From Bog-473 sp963777485 (GTDB lineage Bacteria; Actinomycetota; Acidimicrobiia; Acidimicrobiales; RAAP-2), in the NCBI GenBank assembly GCA_963777485.1, contig CAVZQP010000002.1:682001-746000 (forward strand): DNA of 64,000 nt, read 5' to 3'. The translations under genes and the position numbers were made by a program. Below, in pieces: positions 1 through 8,747 of this stretch. The notes below the pieces were generated by a model, which did not search any database, had not been told where the DNA came from, and was given only the letters and a program-made list of their open reading frames with translations. Position 1 is the first letter of the stretch. Each line of letters opens with the position of its first letter.

Positions 1-933
1 CCCGACGGCGCGGACGGCGGTCCGAATTCGGGCTATCGGCTGACGCACCTGCGTGCCCTCGAGGCCCAGTCGATCCACATCTTCCGCGAGGTGGCCGCGG
101 AGTTCGAGCGCCCGGTGCTGCTGTTCTCCGGGGGCAAGGACTCGATCGTCATGCTGCACCTGGCCCGCAAGGCATTCTGGCCGGCGCCCATTCCGTTCCC
201 CGTCCTCCATGTCGACACGGGCCGCAACTTCACCGAGGTGCTCGAGTTCCGCGACCGCTACGCGGAGGCGCTGGGGGTCAAGGTGCTCGTGGCGTACGTG
301 CAGGACGACATCGACTCGGGCCGCACGGTCGAGGACAAGTCGCCGCGGGCGACGCGCAACCGCCTGCAGACGCCGACCCTGCTGCGCGCCATCCGCGAAG
401 GGAAGCACGACGCCGTGTTCGGCGGCGCGCGGCGCGACGAGGAGAAGGCGCGCGCGAAGGAGCGCATCTTCAGCTTCCGCGACGAGTACGGCCAGTGGGA
501 CCCGAAGAACCAGAGGCCGGAGCTGTGGAACCTCTACAACGCCCGGCACCACAAGGGCGAGCACATCCGGGTCTTCCCGCTGTCGAACTGGACCGAACTC
601 GACGTGTGGAACTACATCGGCCAGGAGCGGATCGACACGCCGTCGATCTACCTGGCGCACAGGCGTGAGGTCGTCCAGCGCGACGGCATGCTGATGGCGG
701 TGGGGCCGCATCTCGCGCTCGAGCCGGGCGAGACGCCCTTCGAGGCGACCGTGCGCTTCCGCACCGTGGGCGACGCCGACTGCACCGGCTGCGTCGAGTC
801 GTCAGCTCTGACGATCGACCTCGTGATCGACGAGGTGGCGGCCACCCGGCTGACGGAGCGGGGCGCCACCCGTGCCGACGACCGCATCAGCGAGGCCGGC
901 ATGGAGGACCGCAAGCGCGAGGGGTACTTCTAA
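1..933 (+). CDS. cysD: Sulfate adenylyltransferase subunit 2 (5' end cut by window)
   Basis: Small subunit of ATP sulfurylase, which makes adenosine 5'-phosphosulfate from ATP and sulfate together with CysN. The frame is open from base 1, and the family's N-terminal block (THLRALEAQSIHIFREVAAE) is readable from about position 43, upstream of the GTG at 91, so the true start lies before the window. The PP-loop motif SGGKDS is at about 127-144. The C-terminus shows the family's CTGCVES region and ends DRKREGYF. The stop codon abuts the ATG of cysNC with no gap, so the two are one operon. Identification is firm; only the N-terminus is unknown. Confidence 0.95.
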   Translation, partial: PDGADGGPNSGYRLTHLRALEAQSIHIFREVAAEFERPVLLFSGGKDSIVMLHLARKAFWPAPIPFPVLHVDTGRNFTEVLEFRDRYAEALGVKVLVAYVQDDIDSGRTVEDKSPRATRNRLQTPTLLRAIREGKHDAVFGGARRDEEKARAKERIFSFRDEYGQWDPKNQRPELWNLYNARHHKGEHIRVFPLSNWTELDVWNYIGQERIDTPSIYLAHRREVVQRDGMLMAVGPHLALEPGETPFEATVRFRTVGDADCTGCVESSALTIDLVIDEVAATRLTERGATRADDRISEAGMEDRKREGYF

Positions 934-2790
934 ATGGAGCTCCTGCGCCTCGCCACGGCCGGCTCGGTCGACGACGGCAAGTCCACCCTGATCGGGCGGC
1001 TCCTCTACGACGCCAAAGGCATCTTCGAAGACCAGCTCGAGTCGATCCGGCGCACCAGCGAGCAACGTGGCAATCCCGAGACCGACCTGGCACTGCTGAC
1101 CGACGGCCTGCGGGCCGAGCGCGAGCAAGGCATCACCATCGACGTGGCCTACCGCTACTTCGCCACGCCGAAGCGCAAGTTCATCATCGCCGACACGCCC
1201 GGGCACACCGAGTACACGCGCAACATGGTCACGGGGGCCTCGACGGCGCACGTGTCGCTGATCCTGATCGACGCCCGCAAGGGCGTGATCGAGCAGACGC
1301 GTCGGCACGCGTTCTTGTCGTCGATGCTGGGCGTCCCCCACATGGTCGTCTGCGTGAACAAGATGGACCTGATCGACTGGGACCGCGCCCAGTACGAGCG
1401 GATCCAGTCGGACTTCATGGAGTTCGCGGCCCGCCTGAACGTGCACGACATCACGTTCATCCCCATCTCGGCGCTGAACGGCGACAACGTGGTGCAGCGC
1501 TCCGAGGCCATGTGGTGGTTCCAGGGGCCGCCGTTGCTGACGCATCTCGAGTCGGTCTACATCGGCTCGGACGAGAACTACATCGACCCGCGCTTCCCCG
1601 TGCAGTACGTGATCCGGAGCCAGACGCCCGACAATCCCGACTTCCGGGGCTACGCCGGGACCGTGGCGTCCGGGATAATGCGGCCCGGCGACGAGGTACT
1701 GGTGCTGCCGACGGGGACGACGTCGCGGATCGAGTCGATCGTCACGGCCGACGGCGAGGTGCGCGAGGCCTTCCCGCCGATGGCTGTCGTGGTGACGCTG
1801 GAGGACGACATCGCGGTGTCCCGGGGGGACGTGCTGTGCCGTCCCAACAACCGGCCGACGAACACGCATGACATCGAGGCAACCGTGTGCTGGATGGACG
1901 AGCGCTCGTCACTGGCGGTCGGCCGTTCGTATCTGCTCAAGCATTCGACCCGGACGGTCCGGGCCACGATGGAGTCGCTGCAGTACCGGCTCGACGTGAA
2001 CGGGCTGCGCCGCGACGACACCGTGTCGGCGCTCGAACTCAACGAGATCGGCCGCGTGTCGTTCCGCACGACGGAGCCTCTGCTCGTCGACGACTACGGC
2101 ACGAACCGCACGACGGGCAGCTTCATCATCATCGACGCGCAGACGAACGCGACGGCCGGGGCGGGCGTCATCCGGGTCCTCGCGACGACGCACGCCAGCC
2201 CCAACGTGGTGCGCCACCGCGGGCGCCTGACCCGGCACGACCGCTTCGCCGCGTTGGACGCACAGGGCGCGACGGTGCTGTTCACCGGGCTGTCCGGTGC
2301 GGGCAAGTCGACGATCGCGGCGGGGGTCGAGGAGGCCTACGTGCAGAGCGGCCGCCACGCCTTCCTGCTCGACGGCGACAACCTGCGGCACGGCATCAAC
2401 GGCGACCTCGGCTTCACGGACCAGGATCGCAAGGAGAACGTCCGGCGGGCCGGCGAGGTCGCCCGCATGTTCGCCGAGTCGGGCTCCTTGGCGTTGATCG
2501 CGTTGATCTGCCCGTTCGAGGAGGACCGGCGCCTGATCCGCATGCTGCACGAGGACGCGGGACTCCCGTTCGTCGAGGTCTTCGTGGACACCTCGCTCGA
2601 GGAGTGCGAGCGGCGCGACCCCAAGGGCCTCTACGCACGGGCACGGGCGGGCCAGCTGCCCGGTTTCACCGGGATCGACGCCGACTACGAGGCGCCCCCG
2701 AGCCCGGAGCTGGTGCTCGGGGCCGGCTCGGGCAGCGTCTCCGAGCAGGTGTCCCGGGTGCTCGAACTCCTGGAACGCACGCTCCGCTAG
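934..2790 (+). CDS. cysNC: Bifunctional sulfate adenylyltransferase subunit 1 / APS kinase
   Basis: Fusion of the GTPase subunit of ATP sulfurylase (about residues 1-425) with adenylylsulfate kinase (about 440-618); it forms APS and then phosphorylates it to PAPS. The GTPase part shows GSVDDGKST (10-18), DTPGH (87-91) and NKMD (142-145). The kinase part shows the P-loop GLSGAGKST (452-460) and DGDNLRHG (480-487). Length (618 aa) is normal for CysNC fusions. The start is the ATG directly after the cysD stop. The fusion is common in actinobacteria and proteobacteria. Confidence 0.96.
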   Translation: MELLRLATAGSVDDGKSTLIGRLLYDAKGIFEDQLESIRRTSEQRGNPETDLALLTDGLRAEREQGITIDVAYRYFATPKRKFIIADTPGHTEYTRNMVTGASTAHVSLILIDARKGVIEQTRRHAFLSSMLGVPHMVVCVNKMDLIDWDRAQYERIQSDFMEFAARLNVHDITFIPISALNGDNVVQRSEAMWWFQGPPLLTHLESVYIGSDENYIDPRFPVQYVIRSQTPDNPDFRGYAGTVASGIMRPGDEVLVLPTGTTSRIESIVTADGEVREAFPPMAVVVTLEDDIAVSRGDVLCRPNNRPTNTHDIEATVCWMDERSSLAVGRSYLLKHSTRTVRATMESLQYRLDVNGLRRDDTVSALELNEIGRVSFRTTEPLLVDDYGTNRTTGSFIIIDAQTNATAGAGVIRVLATTHASPNVVRHRGRLTRHDRFAALDAQGATVLFTGLSGAGKSTIAAGVEEAYVQSGRHAFLLDGDNLRHGINGDLGFTDQDRKENVRRAGEVARMFAESGSLALIALICPFEEDRRLIRMLHEDAGLPFVEVFVDTSLEECERRDPKGLYARARAGQLPGFTGIDADYEAPPSPELVLGAGSGSVSEQVSRVLELLERTLR

Positions 2791-2801
2791 CGGGCACGGG
2801 A

Positions 2802-3893
2802 GTGGCCCAGAAGAACCGCCGCCAGCGCCGGCTCGAGCAGAGCAAACGGGCCCGGGCGCAGCGCACCCAGGACGCCCAGCACGGCCGCGGCGGCAGCAGC
2901 CCACGGCGGGAGCGGCACCGCCGGCGTGCGGCGTGGGCCGCACTGGCGGTGCTCGTAATCGTGATCGCCGGCATCACGCTGCCGATCGTCCTCACGTCGT
3001 CGTCGAGCCCGTCGTCGTCTCCGTCCTCGGCACGCGGCACGACGAGCGGGCCGCGGCTGTCGTCGCACGTGTTGCTCACGCTGCCGGCGGCGTCGGCGGT
3101 CGTCGAGCAGGGCGGAGTCGGCTGGGTCACCGACGACCTGCGCAATCTGCTGCTGCGCTTCGACCCGGCCACGGGCAAGGTCGAGAAGTCCGTGCAGCTG
3201 GCCGGACGGCCGGTGGCCATGGTGCGCGCGGGCGGGCAGTTGTGGGTGGCCGACGCCGTCGACAACCAAGTGGTGGAGGTGGACCCCACCACCCTCAAGA
3301 TCGAAGGGAGCGTCCTGGTGCCGGCGGGACCGACCAGCCTGGCCGTGCTCGGCGGCAACGTGTGGGTGTCGTCGTTACAGGCCGGTGACGTGACGCCGAT
3401 CAACGTGGCGACCGGGTCGGCGGGCACGCCGGACGCCGTGTCGGCCGGCGCGGTGCGGGTGGCTGCCGGTTACGGCTCGCTGTGGGTGACGGGGACAGCG
3501 AATGCGTTGACCCGGGCCACTCCCGCGGACGACCTGACGGGGATCCGGCAGCAGACCGTGACCGTGGGACAGGGCCCGATCGGCGTGGCGACCGGACAGG
3601 GTGCGGTGTGGGTGGCCAACGCCGCGGGCGGGACCATCTCGGCCGTGTCGCCCTCGTCGATGACGGTGACGCAGACGTTGCACGTCGGAGGAGACCCGCT
3701 GACGGTGGCGGTGTCGGGCGGGAAGGTCTACGTGGGCGACGGAACGGCGCGGACGGTGCGGACGGTGTCGCCGGCGCCGATGTCCCAGAAGCTCGTCATC
3801 GGTACGGGCCCGCGGGTCCTGGTGCCGGTTGCCGGCGGGGTGTGGGCGGGCGGCTCGAACCCGGGCCGGGTCGTGGCGGTGGCGCCCGGATGA
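2802..3893 (+). CDS. Membrane-anchored beta-propeller (YVTN/NHL-like) protein
   Basis: Predicted 363-aa protein. A very basic, Gln/Arg-rich cytoplasmic N-terminus (about residues 1-45) is followed by one hydrophobic segment (around AALAVLVIVIAGITLPIVL) and a Ser/Pro linker. The rest is a series of repeats with the recurring pattern 'gg-lWVa....v..idp.t..v', typical of six/seven-bladed beta-propellers such as YVTN or Vgb-like families. This suggests an extracytoplasmic propeller on a signal anchor. The GTG at 2802 was chosen because it opens the basic N-terminus just after cysNC; its ribosome binding site is poor, so the start is uncertain. No catalytic residues or substrate can be assigned. 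The downstream ATG overlaps its stop. Confidence 0.7.
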   Translation: MAQKNRRQRRLEQSKRARAQRTQDAQHGRGGSSPRRERHRRRAAWAALAVLVIVIAGITLPIVLTSSSSPSSSPSSARGTTSGPRLSSHVLLTLPAASAVVEQGGVGWVTDDLRNLLLRFDPATGKVEKSVQLAGRPVAMVRAGGQLWVADAVDNQVVEVDPTTLKIEGSVLVPAGPTSLAVLGGNVWVSSLQAGDVTPINVATGSAGTPDAVSAGAVRVAAGYGSLWVTGTANALTRATPADDLTGIRQQTVTVGQGPIGVATGQGAVWVANAAGGTISAVSPSSMTVTQTLHVGGDPLTVAVSGGKVYVGDGTARTVRTVSPAPMSQKLVIGTGPRVLVPVAGGVWAGGSNPGRVVAVAPG

Positions 3894-4240
3894 GCGGCGT
3901 CGTCGAGCGCTTCTTCGAGCACCTGAGCGCGCGGGACTGGGTCGCGTTGCGGGGTGACCTGGCGCCGGACGTCGAACGGGTCGGACCCTTCGGTGACAGG
4001 GTGGCCGGGCGTGACCGCTACCTCGCCATGCTCGAAGCAGCGGTGCCCACTGACTACCGCAACGACATCCACCTCATCACGTACGCGTCGGACGGCCGCG
4101 CTGCCTTCGCGCGGGTGACCGAGCACCTCCGCTACCCTGACCGGTCGCTCCACCTCGAGGAGGCGTACGCGTTCGGCCTCGACGCTGAAGGCCTCGTGAA
4201 CCGGGTCGAGGTGTTCTGGCAGACGCCGCAGGAGCGGTAG
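3890..4240 (+). CDS. SnoaL/NTF2-like small protein
   Basis: A 116-aa protein whose ATG overlaps the preceding TGA (ATGA), implying translational coupling to the propeller gene. The pattern VVERFFEHLSARDWVALRG, then 'V.R.GPFGD.V.GRD.YL', and the C-terminal strand (RVEVFWQ) resembles the cone-shaped NTF2-like/SnoaL fold, which covers isomerases, cyclases and non-enzymatic binding proteins. No active-site set can be read with confidence, so the function is unknown. Confidence 0.65.
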   Translation: MSGVVERFFEHLSARDWVALRGDLAPDVERVGPFGDRVAGRDRYLAMLEAAVPTDYRNDIHLITYASDGRAAFARVTEHLRYPDRSLHLEEAYAFGLDAEGLVNRVEVFWQTPQER

Positions 4241-4247
4241 GAGCCGG

Positions 4248-4496
4248 TTGAAGCGCCAGCGATTTCGTCCCATGATGCTCCCGATGGAGCGGAGGTACGA
4301 GGAGTGGGACCGGGACCTGACCCTGGTGCGGGCCGCCGCCCGGGACCTGAACGTGGCCGAGATAAGCCTGCGCCACCAGGTGGGTGTGGCCCGCCGCAGC
4401 GGACACTCGTGGCCGGCAATCGGCCTCGTGCTCGGGATGTCCGAGCGGGATGCCCGGGACAGGTTCGGGTGGCCGGACGATGACGCGCCGCAGTAG
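4248..4496 (+). CDS. Small helix-turn-helix-like protein
   Basis: Short ORF of up to 82 aa. A TTG at 4248 opens it, but ATGs at 4272, 4275 and 4284 are alternatives that would leave 70-74 aa. The C-terminal segment (SWPAIGLVLGMSERDARDRF) has the spacing of a small actinobacterial helix-turn-helix ('G-s-W-a-e-I-g-..-l-G-v-S-r-..a-..-R-F'). The N-terminal half looks helical. It is probably DNA-binding or a sigma-region-4-like fragment; the target is unknown. It lies 7 bp after the NTF2-like gene and 14 bp before the transglutaminase-like gene, on the same strand. Confidence 0.55.
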   Translation: MKRQRFRPMMLPMERRYEEWDRDLTLVRAAARDLNVAEISLRHQVGVARRSGHSWPAIGLVLGMSERDARDRFGWPDDDAPQ

Positions 4497-4510
4497 GGGT
4501 TGAGCTCGCC

Positions 4511-5395
4511 GTGCCACGGACCGTGACCCAGGACGCACTCGAATTCTATGCTGCTCCGGGACGCTTCACCACGCTGGAGCGCGACATGTTCGCCTCGGAC
4601 GACATCGAGCGAGTCGTCGAAGTCGTGCAAGGGTTGTTGGTCTACGACGTCGTCGCGCAGCCCTTTTACGGCGTGGAGCTCGAGCCGGAGCAGGCAGAGG
4701 CCATCCACGAGCGGGACACGGCGCGCTACCTCGCGATCGCCCGCGCTCTGGACCCCCGCCCGTTCGACGAGACCCGGCCCCCAGGGAGCCGGGTCGGCGC
4801 GCGCTGCCATGCGTTCAGCCGGGTCACCGTCGCGTTTCTCCGCGCCGCAGGCGTGCCGGCTCGGGCCCGCTGTGGGTTCGGGGCGTACTTCCGGCCCGGT
4901 TGGTTCGAGGACCACTGGGTGGCGGAGTACTGGAACGCGACCGAGAGCAGATGGCAGATGGTCGACGCGCAGCTCGATGCGACATGGCGGAAGATGCTCG
5001 ATTTCCAGGGTGACCTGATGGACATCTCTGCGACGGAGTTCGTCACCGCCGGTGCAGCATGGCGGGCGTGGCGGAACGGGGACCTCGATGCGTCACGGTG
5101 CGGCCTCTCCGCGATCGACGAGCACGGCGCGTACTGGATCGCCGGAAATCTCCGCTTGGACTTCGCCTCGTTGAACAAGGTCGAGATGCTCCCCTGGGAC
5201 GTGTGGGGTGCCCACTGGGAACCGGGAGGGGAACCGACCGACGCGCAACTCGCACTCTTCGACGAGGTGGCGGCGCTCGCGGTGGATGTCGACCGCAGGT
5301 TCGGCGATGTGCGGGAGCGCTACGACACGGACGAGGAGTTGCGCGTGGGCGCTGAGGTCTTCAACGTGCTCCGGTGCCGAATGGAGACGGTGTAG
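4511..5395 (+). CDS. Transglutaminase-like superfamily protein
   Basis: Predicted 294-aa soluble protein with the Cys-His-Asp order of a transglutaminase-like fold: the Cys in GARCHAFSRV, the His in EDHWVAEYWN and the Asp in WQMVDAQLD. The surrounding text ('G.PARARCGFGAYF') is also typical of bacterial transglutaminase-like proteins, many of which act as peptidases or amidases. No signal peptide is seen. The start is a GTG at 4511. The stop lies 2 bp from the stop of the convergent hemerythrin gene. The substrate is unknown. Confidence 0.75.
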   Translation: MPRTVTQDALEFYAAPGRFTTLERDMFASDDIERVVEVVQGLLVYDVVAQPFYGVELEPEQAEAIHERDTARYLAIARALDPRPFDETRPPGSRVGARCHAFSRVTVAFLRAAGVPARARCGFGAYFRPGWFEDHWVAEYWNATESRWQMVDAQLDATWRKMLDFQGDLMDISATEFVTAGAAWRAWRNGDLDASRCGLSAIDEHGAYWIAGNLRLDFASLNKVEMLPWDVWGAHWEPGGEPTDAQLALFDEVAALAVDVDRRFGDVRERYDTDEELRVGAEVFNVLRCRMETV

Positions 5396-5397
5396 GG

Positions 5398-6129
5398 CTA
5401 CCGGCCTTTGACCGCTGTGCGCGCCCGGTCGACCACGCCAGCCACGGCGCCCACGATCAAGTTGGCAGGTGGCTCGTCCGGTGAGCGGGGATGCGGTCGT
5501 GTGGGCGCCAGACGCTTCCCGGCGGCCAGCTGTGCGCCCAGTTCCACCAGAGCCTTGCGGCTCATCCCGGCCCTCATCTCGGGGAACAGCTCCTGCTCTT
5601 CCTCCCGGACGTGATGCCGCACGCTCTCGATCAACACGGTCACCTTGGCGTCGAATCGCTCGTCTTCCGGAGCCATTCGCTCCAATTCCGAAAGGATCCA
5701 TTTCGCAACATGATGCTCCTCGATCGCCTCGAGGGCGTCGTCTTCGGCTTTCGGCAGATCTCGACGCACCGCCGGGTACAGGAACTGCTCTTCGATGGCC
5801 GCATGGACCGAAAGCTCGCGGATGATGTCGTCCACCAGCTTGCGCTTGGTGCGATGCGCCGTGTCTCCGGACTTCTCGAACGACTTGAACAGCTTCTCGA
5901 CCGTCCGATGATCGGCCTTCAGGAGCGCTATCGCGTCCCGCCGCGTCGAGGTGGTGTGACGTGCTGTTGGTGCACCACCGCGAGCCGTCGAACCGCCATG
6001 ACGGACTGACGACGCACGTTTCGCCGCCGGGCGTGCGGTCCTCTTCACCGACCGGGACGCCTTCTTCGCCGGCCCCGTGGCCTTCTTCGCCGACCGCGTC
6101 ACCTTCGTTTTGGCCTGGCTGACTGCCAC
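5398..6129 (-). CDS. Hemerythrin HHE domain protein with basic tail
   Basis: The C-terminal two thirds form a hemerythrin-like four-helix domain with ligand-type residues in DAIALLKADHRTVEKLF, the His/Glu of VHAAIEEQFLYPAV, the HH of EAIEEHHVAKWI and the HH/E of VRHHVREEEQELFP. This fold binds a di-iron (O2, NO or redox) site. The first ~60 residues are a Lys/Arg/Ala/Ser/Thr-rich tail resembling the basic tails of bacterial histone-H1-like proteins. The GTG at 6129 was chosen over the upstream GTG at 6174 because AGGAGG lies 8 nt before it. A C-terminal hydrophobic stretch is short. Role (oxygen/NO sensing, DNA-associated iron protein) is inference. Confidence 0.82.
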   Translation of the reverse strand: MAVSQAKTKVTRSAKKATGPAKKASRSVKRTARPAAKRASSVRHGGSTARGGAPTARHTTSTRRDAIALLKADHRTVEKLFKSFEKSGDTAHRTKRKLVDDIIRELSVHAAIEEQFLYPAVRRDLPKAEDDALEAIEEHHVAKWILSELERMAPEDERFDAKVTVLIESVRHHVREEEQELFPEMRAGMSRKALVELGAQLAAGKRLAPTRPHPRSPDEPPANLIVGAVAGVVDRARTAVKGR

Positions 6130-6296
6130 TACCGTATCCTCCTCGTCTTCCGGTACTCGTCTCGACTGCACCACCTTCTACCCGGCGTGCCAAGGCCGAA
6201 ACGCTCGTGCGGGCACCCCCGTCCCCGTGCGCCGCCGGCGCAGAAGCATGAACGCGTGCCAACCCGTCGCGCTGCCGGGCCGCAACGTCCTCGCGC

Positions 6297-6302
6297 TACC
6301 TT
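6297..6302 (+). promoter_or_regulatory. Putative -10 of leaderless DUF1345 transcript
   Basis: TACCTT fits TANNNT and ends 6 nt before the ATG at 6309, with no Shine-Dalgarno between. This geometry recurs before several genes in the window and suggests transcription starts at or near the start codon. Confidence 0.4.
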
Positions 6303-6308
6303 CGCGCG

Positions 6309-6968
6309 ATGCGGCTTCGATCGAAGATGCTCGCCCACCTCGAACGCCTGCCGTCAACCTCAAGGGTCGCGTGGTCAGCTGCTCTCGGGGTCGTCGCGGG
6401 AATCGTGGCGGCGTTCTTCACGATTGCGCAAGCCGCCGCACTGATCGGCTGGACGGTTGCGGCTGCGAGCTATCTGCTGGCCGTGTGGCTGACCATCTTG
6501 CCTCTCGGACCTGAGGCCACGGAGCGCCGAGCCACTCGGCTCGACCCCAGCAGAGCCGTGGCCGACGCCATCGTGGTCAGCGCCGGGGTAGCGATACTCG
6601 CCGCGGTGGCGTTGGCCCTCGTCCGTGCCGGAGGTGCGCACGGCGGGACCAAGGCGTACCTCCTGGCCATCGGACTCGTCAGCGTCATGTTCAGCTGGTT
6701 GGCTGTCCACACCATCTTCACCCTCGTCTACGCGCGGCTCTACTACGTCGACGAGGTGGGTGGGATCGACTTCAACGAAGAGGACAAGCCGGACTACGTG
6801 GACTTCGCCTACCTGGCCTTTACGATCGGCATGACCTTCCAGGTGTCCGACACGAACCTCACGGCGAAGGCAGTCCGGCGGGCCGCCTTGCGCCATGCCC
6901 TGGTGTCCTACCTGTTCGGCGCGGTGATCGTCGCCCTCGTGATCAACATCGTCGCGAGCATTCTCTGA
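6309..6968 (+). CDS. DUF1345 family integral membrane protein
   Basis: 219 aa with about five hydrophobic segments, at approximately 22-45, 46-66, 82-105, 118-140 and 197-218. The C-terminal half carries the family hallmark: SWLAVHTIFTLVYARLYY, then a GGIDF..E..PDYVDFAYLAF segment and FTIGMTFQVSDT. DUF1345 proteins are uncharacterised inner-membrane proteins; no transport substrate is established. It is divergent from the hemerythrin gene with a 179-bp gap, and convergent with the epimerase gene 3 bp downstream. Confidence 0.88.
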   Translation: MRLRSKMLAHLERLPSTSRVAWSAALGVVAGIVAAFFTIAQAAALIGWTVAAASYLLAVWLTILPLGPEATERRATRLDPSRAVADAIVVSAGVAILAAVALALVRAGGAHGGTKAYLLAIGLVSVMFSWLAVHTIFTLVYARLYYVDEVGGIDFNEEDKPDYVDFAYLAFTIGMTFQVSDTNLTAKAVRRAALRHALVSYLFGAVIVALVINIVASIL

Positions 6969-6971
6969 CTG

Positions 6972-7379
6972 CTACTCCTGCACCAGCTCGATCAGCGTCC
7001 CGAACGATGTCTTCGGGTGCACGAAGGCGACCGTCGTCCCGCGGGAACCGGGCCGCGGCGCCTCGTCGATGACGCGTCCACCGGCGTCCTTCACGGCTTG
7101 GAGGGCGACCCCGCAGTCGTCAACGCGGTAGCCGACGTGGTGGAGGCCCTCTCCTTTCGAGGCGAGATACTTCGCCACCGGTGAGTCGTCCCGGATCGGG
7201 GTGAGCAACTGGACATAGGAGTCCGCCACCTTGAGGAGCGCCTCCTCGACGCCGTCGGACTCGACCCTCTCGCGGTGGTCGACGGTGGCGCCGAAGACCT
7301 CGGCGTACCAGGCGATGGCCGCCTCGAGGTCGTTGACGGCGATGGCGACGTGGTCGATCTCGGTCAGCAGGTCGTTCAC
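6972..7379 (-). CDS. mce: Methylmalonyl/ethylmalonyl-CoA epimerase
   Basis: A 135-aa vicinal-oxygen-chelate protein that interconverts (2S)- and (2R)-methylmalonyl-CoA and, in the ethylmalonyl-CoA pathway, ethylmalonyl-CoA. The likely metal ligands can be read: H10 in IDHVAIAV, Q57 in SYVQLLTP, H81 in GLHHVGYRV and E131 in GTLIELVQE. The GTG start overlaps the ccr stop (GTGA), so it is cotranslated with crotonyl-CoA carboxylase/reductase, which makes ethylmalonyl-CoA. That context favours a role in the ethylmalonyl-CoA pathway. Confidence 0.92.
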   Translation of the reverse strand: MNDLLTEIDHVAIAVNDLEAAIAWYAEVFGATVDHRERVESDGVEEALLKVADSYVQLLTPIRDDSPVAKYLASKGEGLHHVGYRVDDCGVALQAVKDAGGRVIDEAPRPGSRGTTVAFVHPKTSFGTLIELVQE

Positions 7380-8716
7380 GCGCCGTGCCTCCGGAACAGC
7401 GTGATGCGGTCCTCGCCGATCTTGGCCCGGAGCTCGGGGTCGTCGATGCCGAGCCCCTCCTGCGGCGCCAGGCAGAGCACGCCGATCTTGCCCTCGTGCA
7501 GGTTGTGGTGGACCTGGTACGCGGCCTCGCCCACTTCTTCGAGGGGATAGACAGCGGAGAGGGGCGGCAGGACCTTGCCGTCGTAGACCAACTGGTTGGC
7601 ATCCCAGGCCTCGCGGTAGTTGGCGAAGTGCGAGCCCTTGATCGTCTTGAGCTTCATCCAGAGGTGGCGGTTGTCGTATTCGATCATGTAACCCGACGTC
7701 GCCGCGCAGGTCACGATGGTGCCGGCCCGCTTGCAGGCGAAGACCGATGCGCCCATGGTCTGGCGACCCGGATGCTCGAAGACGATTTCGGGCTCGCCGC
7801 CCACCAACGCGCGGATGTCCTTGCCGAAGCGGCGCCACTCCGACTCGTCCTGGGTGTGCTCGTCGGCCCAGAACTTGTAGTTGGCCGCCCGTCGGTCGAT
7901 GACCGCCTCCACGCCGAGATCGTTGAGCAACTTCACTTTCTCGGGCGATGACACCACACCGATCGGCGTCCCGCCGCCGTTGAGCACGTGCTGCACCGCG
8001 TAGCTGCCGAGGCCGCCGCTGGCGCCCCAGACGAGCACCTTGTCGCCCTGCGTCATGCGGGCGCCATTGGGGGAGACCAGCATGCGGTAGGCCGTCGAGT
8101 TGCACAGCGCGTTGATCGCCGCCTCCTCCCAACTGAGGTGCCGGGGCTTGGGCATGATCTGGTTGGCCTTGACGAGCGTGATGTCCGCCAGGCCGCCGAA
8201 GTTGGACTCGAAGCCCCAGATGCGCTGATTGGCCGCCAGCATGGAGTCGTCGTGCGCCGAGGGGTCCTGATCGTCGACGTGGTTGCAGTGGATGGTGACC
8301 TTGTCACCGACCTTCCAGTTGCGGACGGCCGAACCGGTGCGCAGGATCACGCCCGAGGCGTCGGAACCGACGACGTGGTAGTCGAGCGCGTGACGTGCGG
8401 CCCACGTGCCCTCCTTGGCGAGCCGGTCCAGGAAGCCGAACGTCGGGAGCGGCTCGAAGATCGAGGTCCATACCGTATTGAAGTTGATGGCCGAGGCCAT
8501 CACCGCCACGTAGGCCTCGTCGGGTGCCAGCTCGGGCAGCGCCACATCCTCGACGTGGAGGGACTGGCGGGGGTCCTTGTCCGACGACTCCATGCCGGCG
8601 AACATGTCGACCTCGCTGCGCTTGACCAGGGCGGCCCGGTAGTGGTCGGGCATCTCGAGTTTGGCCAGCTCATCTGCGGGCGCGTCGGCGACGACTGCTT
8701 CGAGGATCTCGCTCAT
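7376..8716 (-). CDS. ccr: Crotonyl-CoA carboxylase/reductase
   Basis: 446-aa MDR-type enzyme that reductively carboxylates crotonyl-CoA with NADPH and CO2 to ethylmalonyl-CoA, the signature reaction of the ethylmalonyl-CoA pathway. Visible features are the family N-terminus (about PDHYRAALVKRSEVDMFAG), the catalytic-domain block AINFNTVWTSIFEP, CNSTAYRML, and the nucleotide-binding GASGGLGSYAVQ. The ATG at 8716 gives the usual length of about 447 aa; the frame is open upstream but that part is non-homologous. A -10-like TATCGT sits 8 nt upstream, so the mRNA is probably leaderless. Simple crotonyl-CoA reductase is the alternative, but length and context favour Ccr. Confidence 0.94.
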   Translation of the reverse strand: MSEILEAVVADAPADELAKLEMPDHYRAALVKRSEVDMFAGMESSDKDPRQSLHVEDVALPELAPDEAYVAVMASAINFNTVWTSIFEPLPTFGFLDRLAKEGTWAARHALDYHVVGSDASGVILRTGSAVRNWKVGDKVTIHCNHVDDQDPSAHDDSMLAANQRIWGFESNFGGLADITLVKANQIMPKPRHLSWEEAAINALCNSTAYRMLVSPNGARMTQGDKVLVWGASGGLGSYAVQHVLNGGGTPIGVVSSPEKVKLLNDLGVEAVIDRRAANYKFWADEHTQDESEWRRFGKDIRALVGGEPEIVFEHPGRQTMGASVFACKRAGTIVTCAATSGYMIEYDNRHLWMKLKTIKGSHFANYREAWDANQLVYDGKVLPPLSAVYPLEEVGEAAYQVHHNLHEGKIGVLCLAPQEGLGIDDPELRAKIGEDRITLFRRHGA

Positions 8717-8724
8717 GTGCCCCG

Positions 8725-8730
8725 ACGATA
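8725..8730 (-). promoter_or_regulatory. Putative leaderless -10 of ccr
   Basis: On the minus strand TATCGT ends 8 nt before the ccr ATG, with no Shine-Dalgarno sequence. This is the same geometry as at the hydroxybutyryl-CoA dehydrogenase gene. Confidence 0.5.
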
Positions 8731-8747
8731 GTTGGCCGGTACGATGT

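Noticed and set aside
1887..2801. Upstream open part of the propeller frame inside cysNC
   Set aside because: Arg/Gly/Pro-rich translation overlapping a certain gene; the real start is near 2802.
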